Positions 18,001 to 27,210 of a stretch of DNA of 64,000 nucleotides are shown here, one piece after another. The position numbers and the translations under genes were made by a program. This DNA comes from Shewanella algae (GTDB lineage Bacteria; Pseudomonadota; Gammaproteobacteria; Enterobacterales; Shewanellaceae), in contig NZ_CP068230.1 in NCBI RefSeq assembly GCF_009183365.2, positions 1,951,001 through 2,015,000 of the forward strand, written 5' to 3'. How positions within the stretch are numbered: position 1 is the first letter of the stretch; each line of letters starts with the position of its first letter. Below the pieces are notes generated by a model. It was given only the letters and a program-made list of their open reading frames with translations. It was not told the DNA's origin and did no database searches.

Positions 18001-18441
18001 AATGTATAACTCATTGTTATAGCTGATCATATCAAAAACTGGGAATTGAGTGTCTACCGTAAAACTTTCTATCTTGGTTAGATTTTCTGTATCTAAAGAT
18101 ATTATCTGACCATCAACAGTGCCAATTAAAAATTGATTTTTTATTCTTTTCACAACGGATACAGGAGTAGCCATAACCTTTCTAATAGACATAGTGTCTT
18201 TAGACAGTTGAAATAACCCTTCACTATTTCCAATCAAGAATCTATTATTGTCACTCAGTACTGACTTTGGACCAGTAAATTTACTATCAAAACCTTCACC
18301 TTTAACAAGGTCACTGTTTAGTATTCGTATTTTATCACTTTGGTCTGCAATAACAACATGATCGCTACTGTCTAAGCTTAATGACCAAGTCGGCTTGTTG
18401 GTTATGTCAAGATTTTTTAACAGGTTTTTACTACTCTTCAA
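15091..18441 (-). CDS. C-terminal part of a propeller-PAS-GGDEF-EAL c-di-GMP signalling protein
   Basis: A 1116-codon frame. Residues 1-300 are the rest of a beta-propeller sensor; about 310-390 is a Y_Y_Y-type domain (PGTYNFHVYAINP); about 398-420 is a membrane helix. A PAS domain (SGDEMWDWDIETGQIYRS) lies at about 440-545 and a second at about 560-675. GGDEF (YRLGGDEFAILV) is near 758 and EAL (GMEALVRLNHP) near 884, with DDFGTGYSSL, KIDKAFVDD and EGVED. Both catalytic domains look intact, and no RxxD inhibitory site precedes GGDEF. The apparent TTG start at 18441 is not the true start: the frame reads on upstream to join the propeller encoded at 18459-19337. See the frameshift finding. Confidence 0.85.
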   Translation of the reverse strand: MKSSKNLLKNLDITNKPTWSLSLDSSDHVVIADQSDKIRILNSDLVKGEGFDSKFTGPKSVLSDNNRFLIGNSEGLFQLSKDTMSIRKVMATPVSVVKRIKNQFLIGTVDGQIISLDTENLTKIESFTVDTQFPVFDMISYNNELYIATQGGLYKKDSSGINNIYSHDMVFCLSANKNSVYFGTPKNILRYDGENTSLFYSNNKSIFSIVATDELIAASSIKEVVVFKDNQEFVINSSYGAQLEYNSQSGVIINNKLLFGGNSGVSILDISELSEYINSQERIIPTIDSLLIFNIEESVGDGVLDKSIQHTEKVVLKHSDYPFTLKFSAPSSDIDNIEFMYSMEGLSDDWISSKGTNSATYTNLSPGTYNFHVYAINPLTQQQGITRTLQIEITPPWWLSTLAKTLYVLAILLILTAITKAVLRKREIQRQIALSEERLKLSLWGSGDEMWDWDIETGQIYRSNIWGSLEFPRDGQRSGHHGEESNIHPQDRERVREALNKHFYGETDHFEATYRVKSKSGEWLWILDRAKIVERDEHDNALRMTGTIKNINSFKTAEEQLRLFERAIENISEGMFILDADFHYVEVNEACCELTQHSRNQLLGTTLQFSRYPDNYNQQIKQLLQQYGRWSNDIEAIKGDGSEFLMELTIDAIYDEQGILTHYVGVFSDISRRKQQEEELRKLTNNDLLTGLPNRSNLQVTLGNLVKKDHHHTLMVLDLDNFKKINDSLGHQIGDELLILVAERLQQSIPGHTNLYRLGGDEFAILVDKNPDIGSSAVIASRVIDAFGQAFELVGEQLVVGVSIGIVLYPEDEQNEQALLRKADIAMYHAKSAGGNRYQFYSESLNRNAIRQLEVENLIREGLKDDLFEVYYQPKINLRSGLVSGMEALVRLNHPQHGLIPPNDFIPLAEENGLIVEIGDLVMRKACFAAQQWREQGLFDGRVAVNLSSRQFALPDLQQRIASILRLTRLPPANLELEITEGTVIKHPEKAIKVMQQLAKMGVCLALDDFGTGYSSLSYLKRFPIHCLKIDKAFVDDIDKSDRDLKMVDSIITIAHNMGLSVVGEGVEDSSQLSILKALNCEEIQGFIYSKAVPEAEFSEYLKQNLPTFTGKKNTI

Positions 18442-18458
18442 ATAAACGAACCCTTCAT

Positions 18459-19337
18459 TTATATTTGAAAGTAAGATTCCATTTTTAACTTTTTTATATA
18501 TGGACTTTTAAGAGAGTACTTTTTTGATGATACTCTTCCGATATAAGAGCTTGAATTATCTTTGTTCAGCTTAAAAATACTGTTGCCGTAGGTATAGTAA
18601 AGGTGCTCACTGTCACCACCTAAAGAGTCGTATGTACCAGGAATGGAATTTACTCTATTCCCATCAATAAACTCAATGATTTCATCTTTTTTTGCTGCAT
18701 ACAGGGAATCAGAAATTTTCTCAATATTTTCAATGTTTAGGCTGATAGTTTTATTGTTGTGTAATAACTCACCCGAGTAAGTGAGAATATATTCACTATT
18801 TTTTATTAAGATACCGGATTTAATATTTTTTACAGATGTTGAGCTCTTGTGGATAGGGCTTTTTTCTATTTCATTGAAAACATAGGTATTTTGTGGGGTT
18901 GTGATAAAGAGTTTGTCATCACTTTCATCTATGCTTAGTACCGATTCTGAAAAGTTCACACCAATAAATCTTTCCGTTTCCGGATCGTATTTTGATAGTC
19001 CAGAATCTGTTCCAACAATGAGTGCTTGGTACTTTCTTGAATAGATTAAAGAGCGGATGAATGAGCTTTTCAATCCAGAACCATCGTTGGAAAAAAACTG
19101 TTTGAAGGACCTTCCATCAAACCTGTTTAACCCATTTACTGTACCAACCCAGATGTAGCCATCCGGATCTTCAGCAATTGATGTAACAGTGCTTTGTGAT
19201 AGCCCTTCGGGAACGCTGTAAACATCGGCTTTAAGTTGGATTGGGATGGCTGAGGCAGGAAGTGATGATACCAAAGTGAATAAAACAGCAAGCACCAGCG
19301 AAAAGGAGAGTGTGAGACCGTGCAGTGATTTAGGCAT
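18459..19337 (-). pseudogene. N-terminal propeller fragment of the same c-di-GMP protein, cut by a frameshift
   Basis: 292 residues: a signal peptide (LTLSFSLVLAVLFTLVSSLP then ASA), then two-component-regulator propeller blades (VPEGLSQSTVTSIAEDPDGY, IWVGTVNGLNRFDG, LIVGTDSGLSKYDPETERF). It ends abruptly after SPYIKKLKMESYFQI. In the next frame the sequence continues as VKNGILLSNINEGFVYLKSS and runs into the downstream half. One extra base in an A run (plus-strand T runs at 18482-18486 or 18490-18495) would restore a protein of about 1420 residues. The region is strongly AT-rich compared with its neighbours. The 289 bases upstream to the M16 gene hold no other gene and presumably the promoter. 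Confidence 0.75.
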
Positions 19338-19626
19338 AAATTTAGTAAATTTTATAATGAGTGATGCCAGTACCGTTGAATGATAACTCTTTCAGAAAGT
19401 AGCCTGATTGTCAAAATTAAACCTTTCTATCACATACGCTTATCTCATTTCTGTCCCAGATATGTGGTGATAAATCGAGCTGCGCCATCCACTTAAAAGC
19501 ATGCTGTGCTGTTATTGAATATAATACCTTTTGATTATAACTGTTGCAGCCCTTTGTCTTGGAACAATCTTCGATACCAATTGGAATGGAGAAAAATTCC
19601 TCGTTTGAGCAAGGGCAGCCCAGGGA

Positions 19627-22416
19627 TTAAAGGTTAAACTGCTCAGCCTGTTGTTTGAAGGTGCGTAAATCTGTGATCAAGGAACCGGCTTGCAGACGCT
19701 CCAGATGTCTGTGTTGTTCTCCTGTGCTGAACAGCACCAGACGATCGCTGTGTTTGGTGCGCATTTTATCCATCATAAACTTAATCAGGCCGGCCCGGGT
19801 TTGGCGCTTGATTTCTGCTACCACCAGCTCACGCTGATTAAAGTGATAATCCTTATTGCCTATGCTGACCCAATAACGTTGGCCGCGGGTCTTGAGGTTG
19901 GCGTCATGTTCCATGACTTGGTTGATCAGTCCCTGCTTGGTGCTTTCCCACTGCTCATTGGTTATCTGCATCACGGCGTAGTTAAAGTCGGCGATAAACT
20001 CATCTATGGCTTCCAGTAACTGCAGTGGCCCGGCGGTCGGTGACTGTACATAGAAGATCATCCCCGGGTGGCGGTTCAGCGGCAGATAGCCTGTGCCCAC
20101 CATATAACCGAGTTGTCTTTGGGTTCGCAGCTCGTGGAAGAAAGTTGACGACATGGTGTGATTCAGCAGGCTGAACAACGCCATTTTCTCAGGAGTGGCA
20201 AACACGGATTGGTAATAGACTATGATGGCGCTGTCCGGGTGAGCTATGTTCAGCTCCCTGAGTACGGTTCCTTTCCCCTGAAGGTTGACCAACTCCCTGG
20301 CCGATTCACGGCTGGGCTTGGAAACCAGCGACAGAATGTGGCTGAGTCGTTTTCCCAGAGACTGGGCTTCCTGTTCCAGCCAGTCACCATAGACCAGGCC
20401 TTCCAGATAGATTTTTTCATAGAAGGCGCTCACATGGTCATGCAGATCGTCCAGGGTGATATCTTCCAACAGCTCTGCCATCCGCAGTGGTTCATAACTG
20501 CGTTTTTGCAAGGTTACCGTCAAGCTGGTGAACAGCTGGGAGATGGGTTTGGCCTGGGCATGGTTATACCAACTGCGTAGTAACTGGCGTTTGATAAGGT
20601 TGAACCTCTCCTGGGTAAAACTGCGCTCCCGGGCTTTGTCTATCAGCAGCGCCAACAGGGTTTCCTGGTTGCCGGTAAAACCGGTTAAATGCAGGGTCAG
20701 CCCGCCCTGATGGGGGTAGATGTTGTAGCTGAGGCCGGCCACTTCCGCCTGATAGGTATGTTCGGTCAGATGATCGAGCAGCATCTCCACATACAGCCGG
20801 GTCAAGGCGGCATGTCTCGGCGTGGGGCTGGCCTGATCCGAATCGAGCGAGAGATAAAGATGCCCCTTGGGGACATTGAACTCATCATCTTTCTTGTGCC
20901 AGATACGGTAACCGGCACCTTCGGCGACAATCACCGGCTCAGGATGTCGGCTGGGTTCGCCTCGGGCTATGGCGTCTTCTACGATGAAAGGGTTAGGCCT
21001 TGGCAGCTCCATCCCGGTTTCAGCCTCGGCGCAGCGCCACAGTGCCAGCCTGGCTTCTTCTATGGGCTTAATTTGATAGGGGGTGTGATACCAGGCCGCT
21101 TGTTGCTCGGTATCCAGATCCTGGGCCACCAGTTGCAGGCGCATATTATCCGGGGTCATCAGGCTCATCAGTGCTCTGGCTTCAGCGACATCCAGGCCGT
21201 CCATGCGATAGTCGCCATAGACGGTATCTTCAACCTGATAATGTTGCATATTGATGCTGAGGTGACTGGCCAGATCCAGGGCTTTTATCTGTTCCTGGTA
21301 GCGAAATGCCAGTTTGAGCAGATTGGCCCTTTCCTGATAGCGCCAGTCTTCCAGCCCAGTATCGGCAATGAGTTTGATATAACCGAAGCAAGCAGCAACC
21401 ACCTTGTCGGTTTGGTTCAAACCTCTGTCGGTCAGCTGAATGCTGATGCTGTATTCCTTGAAGTTGTAGCCGTTGATGCCGCCACCGGCGGAAAGCCCGT
21501 TGATAAGACCGGCTTCCTTGAGTTTGGAAAACAGGCTGCCGTGGCTCTCACTCCCAAGTAGGTGACTGATAAAGGTCAGTGGCTTACTGCGATAGAAGCG
21601 ATCTATAGCGGGCAGGGCAAAGCTCAGGGTCAGGCGCTTTTGCTCTTTAAGCGGCACTATATGGATCTGCTTTTGCAGTTGCTCACTGGAGAACAGTGGC
21701 AGTTCGGGATAGGTTTTTTGCAGATCATGATTTTCTATTGCCGAAAAATAGCGTCTGGCATACTGCTCGAGCTCATCGATTGCCATGGGAGCCACCAGAC
21801 ACAGGGTCATCAGATTGGCGCTGTAATGGCTCTTGTAGAAGGCAAGCAGTTCTTCCCTGAGCTGTTGCTCGTCTCCGCCCAGGGTTTGCAGGTTACCGAC
21901 GGAAAACTTGCAAAAAGGGTGCGCCGGGTTGACCGTCTCTTTCAATACTTGATAGATACGGCGGATATCATCTTTCTGCTTGAGACTGAACTCAGATTCT
22001 ATGGCGTGTCTTTCTCTGTCCACCAACTCCTGATTGAACAAAGGTGCAATAAAGAACTGGCTGAATCTGTCCAGTGCCTCGGCAAATACCAGGGGATCTA
22101 TGGCAAAGAAGAAGTTGGTGTGCTCCGTGCCCGTCCAGGCATTATTGCTGCCGCCATGTTGGTTGATAAAGCTGTGATAACCTCCTGCCTCGGGAAATTT
22201 GGCGGTACCCAGGAACAACATGTGTTCGAGAAAATGTGCCATCCCGGGGCGGGATTGGGGATCATCGAAGTGGCCGACATTGACCGCCATGGATGCGGCG
22301 GCCTGGGCAGAATGCATATCTTGCACCAGCAACACCCGCAGGCCGTTGGTCAGAGTCAGATGACGATAGCTGCGGTGTTCATTGGGGCTGGAAATGACAG
22401 ACTGGCAAGTGCTCAA
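19627..22416 (-). CDS. M16 family zinc metallopeptidase (insulinase/pitrilysin type)
   Basis: 929 residues, full length for the pitrilysin group. The inverted zinc motif is HFLEH at 61-65, with the third ligand Glu at 142 (HxxEH-x76-E). The middle and C-terminal M16 domains follow, including an RQLGYMVGTGYLP segment typical of the pitrilysin C-terminal part. The start is TTG 22416, with GGGAG seven bases upstream. No signal peptide is visible, so it is probably cytoplasmic, degrading peptides that fit its chamber; E. coli pitrilysin by contrast is periplasmic. It is divergent from sixA. Confidence 0.9.
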   Translation of the reverse strand: MSTCQSVISSPNEHRSYRHLTLTNGLRVLLVQDMHSAQAAASMAVNVGHFDDPQSRPGMAHFLEHMLFLGTAKFPEAGGYHSFINQHGGSNNAWTGTEHTNFFFAIDPLVFAEALDRFSQFFIAPLFNQELVDRERHAIESEFSLKQKDDIRRIYQVLKETVNPAHPFCKFSVGNLQTLGGDEQQLREELLAFYKSHYSANLMTLCLVAPMAIDELEQYARRYFSAIENHDLQKTYPELPLFSSEQLQKQIHIVPLKEQKRLTLSFALPAIDRFYRSKPLTFISHLLGSESHGSLFSKLKEAGLINGLSAGGGINGYNFKEYSISIQLTDRGLNQTDKVVAACFGYIKLIADTGLEDWRYQERANLLKLAFRYQEQIKALDLASHLSINMQHYQVEDTVYGDYRMDGLDVAEARALMSLMTPDNMRLQLVAQDLDTEQQAAWYHTPYQIKPIEEARLALWRCAEAETGMELPRPNPFIVEDAIARGEPSRHPEPVIVAEGAGYRIWHKKDDEFNVPKGHLYLSLDSDQASPTPRHAALTRLYVEMLLDHLTEHTYQAEVAGLSYNIYPHQGGLTLHLTGFTGNQETLLALLIDKARERSFTQERFNLIKRQLLRSWYNHAQAKPISQLFTSLTVTLQKRSYEPLRMAELLEDITLDDLHDHVSAFYEKIYLEGLVYGDWLEQEAQSLGKRLSHILSLVSKPSRESARELVNLQGKGTVLRELNIAHPDSAIIVYYQSVFATPEKMALFSLLNHTMSSTFFHELRTQRQLGYMVGTGYLPLNRHPGMIFYVQSPTAGPLQLLEAIDEFIADFNYAVMQITNEQWESTKQGLINQVMEHDANLKTRGQRYWVSIGNKDYHFNQRELVVAEIKRQTRAGLIKFMMDKMRTKHSDRLVLFSTGEQHRHLERLQAGSLITDLRTFKQQAEQFNL

Positions 22417-22587
22417 GGGATAACTCCCGTATAGACAGATTGTTATATATTGATAGCCTTATGCTTTTTTGGCAAATATCTCTTGGATTTTTCGACTAAA
22501 GATTGAGAGCTGTGCGGTTTGTTGCCGCGCTATAAACGGCTACAATTGACATAGAACCATAAGAACTTTTTCTGTAGTGAGTGATGT

Positions 22588-23058
22588 ATGCAGCTTTTTC
22601 TAATGCGCCATGGTGAGGCCAGTTTCGAAGCACCCTCGGATCGGGAGCGAATGCTGACTGATGCCGGACGCCTCCATACGACACAGATGAGCAACTGGCT
22701 GAATGATTCAGTCTCTGCCTTTGATCTGGTGTTGGTAAGCCCCTACCTCAGAGCGCAGCAGACCTGGCAAGAACTGGGAAAGCACTTTCCTGAACCGCGT
22801 AAATGGATGGTATTGGATGAATTGGTACCATCGGCCGACCCTGAAATGGCTGCCAGCCTGGTGAAGGCATACGCGGAACAGTTCAAGGCTGACAAGGTGT
22901 TGGTGATAGCCCACATGCCACTATTGGGTTATATGGTCAGTGAATTGGTGGCCGGCATTGAGCCGCCGTTATTTGCGACCTCGTCAGTGGCACTTATTGA
23001 TGTACATGGTCAGCAGGCAAGCGTGATGTGGCAGCAAGGGCCGCACAATATCGCCTAG
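22588..23058 (+). CDS. sixA: SixA, phosphohistidine phosphatase
   Basis: 156 residues of the histidine phosphatase branch. The RHG motif (FLMRHGEASF) gives the phospho-accepting His near the N-terminus, and VIAHMPLLGYM carries the second active-site His. Arg in SPYLRAQQT also fits. SixA removes phosphate from Hpt or PTS (NPr) phosphohistidines in enterobacteria; the target here is unknown. It opens the conserved sixA-smrB-prmB-aroC group. Confidence 0.92.
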   Translation: MQLFLMRHGEASFEAPSDRERMLTDAGRLHTTQMSNWLNDSVSAFDLVLVSPYLRAQQTWQELGKHFPEPRKWMVLDELVPSADPEMAASLVKAYAEQFKADKVLVIAHMPLLGYMVSELVAGIEPPLFATSSVALIDVHGQQASVMWQQGPHNIA

Positions 23059-23155
23059 TGCTTTCCCCAGGTTTAAAGCCGCCTTTAGTGCTGCAACTAA
23101 CCTGAAATCATGCGCCTTATGTGATTAAAAGATGAATCTTAAAGCGCCAGCTAAA

Positions 23156-23185
23156 CAAGGAACCCGGCCATGGCCGGGTTCCTTG
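23156..23185. terminator. Perfect 30-bp palindrome, probable terminator for sixA and smrB
   Basis: CAAGGAACCCGGCCA is followed directly by its exact inverted copy. It lies between convergent sixA and smrB. T runs on either side are short, so termination strength is uncertain. Confidence 0.65.
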
Positions 23186-23229
23186 CATTTATCGCGCTAA
23201 GTCTTTAAAAGGGGGCAACTCTGCTGCGG

Positions 23230-23760
23230 CTAGCGTCTGTGGGGATGTTCACCGATATCTATCAGTACCAACAGCGCCGCATCGCCGCCCCATTCTTTGG
23301 GAGCCTGGTGAAAGGCTTTGACCTTGGGGTGCTGCGCCAGCCACATGGGTAACTGCTGTTTGAGAATGCCGGTGCCGTAGCCGTGCATGACACTACAGCA
23401 AGGGCTGTGTTCACGGATACAGGCCTGGATCAAGGCCGCCAGTTCCAGCTTGGCTTCGGTTTGGCGGTAACCATGCAGATCCAAAAGAAAGTCAGGCACA
23501 TAATCGCCTCTACGCAGACGTTTGACTTCCATGGCGTCCACATCGTCCCGACACCAACGCATAGGGCCGTTAACTGGCAATAATGGCTGGTAAACGTCTG
23601 AAAAATAACTGTCCGCCTGGATCTGAACTTCTTTTTCAGCCAGTTGCTTCTTGGTTTTGCTCGGCGGGCGGAAATGGCGTTTATCCTGGTCGAGCGGGGT
23701 GATCCCGGATACCAGTGCCTGAAATTCCGCCAGGCCTTCTTTGTCGTTTTCTTCGTTCAT
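23230..23760 (-). CDS. smrB: SmrB, ribosome-collision endonuclease
   Basis: 176 residues with a C-terminal Smr domain: DLHGYRQTEAKLEL (catalytic DxH-type motif) and VMHGYGTGILKQQLP (HGxG). The N-terminal arm is charged and flexible, as in SmrB. Known role: it cuts mRNA between collided ribosomes to trigger rescue. It is divergent from prmB, which methylates a ribosomal protein. Confidence 0.93.
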   Translation of the reverse strand: MNEENDKEGLAEFQALVSGITPLDQDKRHFRPPSKTKKQLAEKEVQIQADSYFSDVYQPLLPVNGPMRWCRDDVDAMEVKRLRRGDYVPDFLLDLHGYRQTEAKLELAALIQACIREHSPCCSVMHGYGTGILKQQLPMWLAQHPKVKAFHQAPKEWGGDAALLVLIDIGEHPHRR

Positions 23761-23844
23761 CAGGCTATTTTATTGAATCCTGTTTCTTCTGAACAGACTT
23801 CAGTTACAATGGGGGCGGAATAAGAATAAAGCCGGAGTCAGATT

Positions 23845-24789
23845 TTGGATAAGATCTTTGTGGATGAAGCCGTCACCGAATTGCGGACGGTAGGCGACAT
23901 GTTGCGCTGGGCCGTCAGCCGTTTCAATGACGCCAATGTTTATTATGGCCATGGTACAGATAACGCGTGGGACGAAGCGGTTTCCCTGGTATTTCATGCC
24001 CTGCATCTGCCCGATGACATTGGTCAGCAGGTGATCCACGCCAATCTCACCAGCAGCGAAAAACACAAGATAGTTGAGCTTATCATCCGCCGGGTACGCG
24101 AGCGCTTGCCCGTACCTTATCTGACCAACACCGCCCGTTTTGCCGGGCTGGACTTCTATGTGGACGAAAGGGTGCTGGTGCCTCGCTCACCCATTGCCGA
24201 GATGATCCAAAACGGATTCGGTCCCTGGCTCTACAACAAGCCGGTAAGACGGATCCTCGATCTCTGCACCGGCAGTGGTTGCATCGCTATCGCCTGTGCC
24301 TATCAGTTTGAAGATGCTGAGGTCGATGCGCTGGATATCAGCGAGGATGCACTGGAAGTGGCGCAGATAAACGTTGAGTCGCTCGGCGTGATGGACAGGG
24401 TGTTTCCCATGCAGTCCAACCTTTTCAGCGCAGTGCCACGAGCGCCGCAGTACGATCTGATTGTGTCCAACCCTCCTTATGTTGATGCCGAAGATATTGC
24501 CGATATGCCGGATGAGTATCGCCATGAGCCGGAAATTGGTTTGGCGTCCGGTCGCGACGGCCTGGATATCACCAGACGCATTCTGGCCAACGCCGCCGAT
24601 TACCTCACAGATGACGGTATCCTGGTGGTTGAAGTGGGTAACTCCATGGTGCACCTGATTGAGCAGTTCCCCGATGTGCCTTTCACCTGGGTCAGCTTTG
24701 AACATGGTGGTGATGGGGTGTTTGTGCTGACAAAAGATCAGCTAGTTGAAAATCAATCACTGTTCGCCATCTTTAAAGACAGTGAATAA
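23845..24789 (+). CDS. prmB: PrmB, ribosomal protein L3 glutamine methyltransferase
   Basis: 314 residues from TTG 23845, with GGAG upstream. The N-terminal helical recognition domain is followed by a SAM-binding fold (DLCTGSGCIAIACAYQ) and the NPPY motif in SNPPYVDAEDI, which holds the target glutamine. A segment RHEPEIGLASGRDGLD is typical of PrmB/PrmC. It methylates the side-chain amide of a Gln in L3 during ribosome assembly. It is followed by aroC, as in E. coli. Confidence 0.95.
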   Translation: MDKIFVDEAVTELRTVGDMLRWAVSRFNDANVYYGHGTDNAWDEAVSLVFHALHLPDDIGQQVIHANLTSSEKHKIVELIIRRVRERLPVPYLTNTARFAGLDFYVDERVLVPRSPIAEMIQNGFGPWLYNKPVRRILDLCTGSGCIAIACAYQFEDAEVDALDISEDALEVAQINVESLGVMDRVFPMQSNLFSAVPRAPQYDLIVSNPPYVDAEDIADMPDEYRHEPEIGLASGRDGLDITRRILANAADYLTDDGILVVEVGNSMVHLIEQFPDVPFTWVSFEHGGDGVFVLTKDQLVENQSLFAIFKDSE

Positions 24790-24795
24790 TAAAGC

Positions 24796-24815
24796 GGCCC
24801 ATTAGCCAATGGGCC
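24796..24815 (+). other. Intercistronic hairpin between prmB and aroC
   Basis: GGCCCATT and AATGGGCC form an 8-bp stem with a 4-base loop but no T run follows. It may slow RNA decay or attenuate; not a clear terminator. Confidence 0.4.
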
Positions 24816-24885
24816 AGTAAAGACGAGGTTCGGATGGCCGAACCTCAGCGCTCGGTCATTTTATCTCCAGGGGGAAATTAAGCGG

Positions 24886-25980
24886 ATGTCGGGAAACAGC
24901 ATAGGTCAGAACTTTGTCGTCACCACTTTTGGTGAAAGCCATGGGCTTGCACTGGGCTGCATTATCGATGGCTGCCCGCCAGGGCTTGAGCTGACCGAAG
25001 CCGATATGCAGCAGGATCTCGACCGTCGCCGTCCGGGTACTTCCCGCTATACCACAGCCAGGCGCGAGCCGGATCAGGTGCGTATTCTTTCCGGCGTGTT
25101 TGAGGGCAAGACCACAGGCACCTCCATCGGCCTGTTGATTGAAAATACCGATCAGCGCAGCCAGGACTACTCCAATATCAAAGATCTGTTCCGTCCCGGA
25201 CATGCCGACTATACCTATCAGCAAAAATATGGCCTGCGCGATTATCGCGGCGGTGGCCGCTCCTCGGCGCGGGAAACTGCCATGCGGGTGGCGGCAGGGG
25301 CTGTGGCGAAGAAATACCTCAAGGCGGTACACGGCATTGAGATCCAAGGTTATCTCTCCCAGCTTGGGCCTATTTGCGCTGACACTCTGGATATGGCTCA
25401 GGTAGAACAGAACCCCTTTTTCTTCCCCGATGCCTCCAAGCTGGAAGCGCTGGATGACTATATGCGCGAGCTGAAAAAGTCCGGTGATTCCATCGGTGCC
25501 AAGGTCAGTGTGGTGGCCACCAATGTGCCGGTCGGCCTTGGCGAACCTGTATTTGACCGTCTCGATGCCGATATTGCCCATGCGCTGATGGGGATTAATG
25601 CGGTCAAGGGCGTTGAAATCGGTGATGGCTTTGCCGTTGTTAACCAAAAGGGCTCAGAGCACAGAGATCTGATGTCGCCTGCCGGGTTTGACAGCAACCA
25701 TGCCGGCGGTGTGCTCGGGGGTATCTCTTCCGGGCAACCCATAGTGGCGCATATGGCGCTGAAACCCACTTCCAGTATCAGCGTGCCAGGCAAGAGCATG
25801 ACAGTGCAGGGCACTGAGGCTGAAGTGGTGACCAAGGGGCGGCACGACCCCTGTGTCGGGATCCGCGCCGTGCCCATTGCCGAAGCCATGTTGGCGATAG
25901 TCTTGATGGATCACTTGCTGCGTCATCGGGCCCAAAACCAGGATGTCAGCAGCCTTACACCTGTACTTGGAATGCGATAA
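24886..25980 (+). CDS. aroC: AroC, chorismate synthase
   Basis: 364 residues, the usual length. FGESHG near the N-terminus, DRRRPGTSRYTTARREPDQV, the GGGRSSARETAMRVAAGA core, and HDPCVGIRAVPIAEAM near the C-terminus are the family signatures. It converts EPSP to chorismate with reduced FMN, the last shared step to aromatic amino acids, folate and quinones. AGGGGGAA precedes the ATG. Its stop codon touches the ATG of the next gene (TAAATG), so the two are coupled. Confidence 0.97.
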   Translation: MSGNSIGQNFVVTTFGESHGLALGCIIDGCPPGLELTEADMQQDLDRRRPGTSRYTTARREPDQVRILSGVFEGKTTGTSIGLLIENTDQRSQDYSNIKDLFRPGHADYTYQQKYGLRDYRGGGRSSARETAMRVAAGAVAKKYLKAVHGIEIQGYLSQLGPICADTLDMAQVEQNPFFFPDASKLEALDDYMRELKKSGDSIGAKVSVVATNVPVGLGEPVFDRLDADIAHALMGINAVKGVEIGDGFAVVNQKGSEHRDLMSPAGFDSNHAGGVLGGISSGQPIVAHMALKPTSSISVPGKSMTVQGTEAEVVTKGRHDPCVGIRAVPIAEAMLAIVLMDHLLRHRAQNQDVSSLTPVLGMR

Positions 25981-27168
25981 ATGCGCGGACTGTTTCCCGC
26001 AGGGGGACAGCTCGCCTGGCTTTCTGCCTGCTATTTCTTCTTCTTTGGCATACTCGGTGTCATGGTGCCCTATCTGGGGGTATTTTTTGACAACCGCGGC
26101 TTCGACGCCGCCGAAATAGGCTTCCTGCTGGCCATACTAATGGCGACCCGCATAGTCGCGCCCAATGTCTGGGCGCAGGTGGCGGATCGCACCGGCATGC
26201 GCTCAGAGCTTATCAAGCTCGGCGCCTTTGCCGCCGCCTTGACCTATCTGAGTTTCTTTTATCATGGCGGCTTTCTCTATCTGGCGCTGAGTCTGGCCCT
26301 TTATACCTTCTTCTGGAATGCGATTCTGGCGCAGCTTGAGGTAATCACCCTGGAAACCCTGGGTGCTGAAGCCAACAAGTATGGCCTCATTCGCAGTTTC
26401 GGCAGTGTCGGCTATATCGTGCTGGTGGTGGGCACAGGCTGGGCAATCAAGGAATTTGGCCCCGAGGTGCTGCTTTATGTGGGGCTGAGTCTGTTTCTTG
26501 GGTTGCTGGGCAGTGCCTTACCCTTGCCATCGAATCGGGCCTCGGCGGGGGCCGGGCAGGATAAGCCGGCACTCAAACTCGGGCGGCCGCTGCTGTGGTT
26601 TTTACTGTCTGCCATGTTGCTTCAAGCCAGCGCCGGGCCTTTCTACGGCTTTTTCGTGCTTTATCTCAAGCAGGTGGGTTACACAGAGGCCAGCGCCGGT
26701 ATTTTTGTGGCTCTCGGGGCAATGGCGGAAATCTTCATGTTCATGATAGCGCCCAGGTTACTCGGTCGCTATGGGGTCAAGACGCTGCTGCTGGTGAGCA
26801 TAGGCATGACGGCACTGCGTTGGCTGCTGGTGGCTTTTGGCGCCGAAAGCATGTTGCTTTTGGGGCTCAGCCAACTGCTGCATGCCTTTACCTTCGGTTT
26901 GACCCATGCGGCATCCATCCAGTTTGTTCACCGTAATTTTGATATCAGTCACCGCAGCAAGGGCCAGGCACTTTACGCCAGTTTGAGCTTTGGCGTCGGC
27001 GGCGCTTTGGGCACCTGGATCTGCGGCCTGATTTGGGGCGATGGCAGCGGCGCCTTCTGGTGTTGGGTATTTGCCGCAGCATGCGCCTTGCTGTCCATGT
27101 TGGCCGTGCTGGCTATTCCGGGTAGCGACTCCAGGCGTCAATCACAGAGTGACCCCATTGACGCCTGA
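25981..27168 (+). CDS. MFS transporter (MFS_1-like, HcaT-type)
   Basis: 395 residues with about twelve hydrophobic segments. The opening LSACYFFFFGILGVMVPYLG, the loop VWAQVADRTGMRSELIK and the FGSVGYIVLVVGTGWAIKEF helix resemble the HcaT/LacY-like MFS group. The substrate is unknown. It starts directly after aroC, without its own Shine-Dalgarno, which suggests translational coupling; this neighbour is not part of the E. coli arrangement. Confidence 0.88.
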   Translation: MRGLFPAGGQLAWLSACYFFFFGILGVMVPYLGVFFDNRGFDAAEIGFLLAILMATRIVAPNVWAQVADRTGMRSELIKLGAFAAALTYLSFFYHGGFLYLALSLALYTFFWNAILAQLEVITLETLGAEANKYGLIRSFGSVGYIVLVVGTGWAIKEFGPEVLLYVGLSLFLGLLGSALPLPSNRASAGAGQDKPALKLGRPLLWFLLSAMLLQASAGPFYGFFVLYLKQVGYTEASAGIFVALGAMAEIFMFMIAPRLLGRYGVKTLLLVSIGMTALRWLLVAFGAESMLLLGLSQLLHAFTFGLTHAASIQFVHRNFDISHRSKGQALYASLSFGVGGALGTWICGLIWGDGSGAFWCWVFAAACALLSMLAVLAIPGSDSRRQSQSDPIDA

Positions 27169-27210
27169 TGATTTCTTACAAGAGCAGAGCATCATTTGCC
27201 GGAGAGAGTT

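Noticed and set aside
20689..22434. Two 290-codon open frames antisense to the M16 peptidase
   Set aside because: The M16 frame has complete zinc motifs; the antisense frames lack any family signature.
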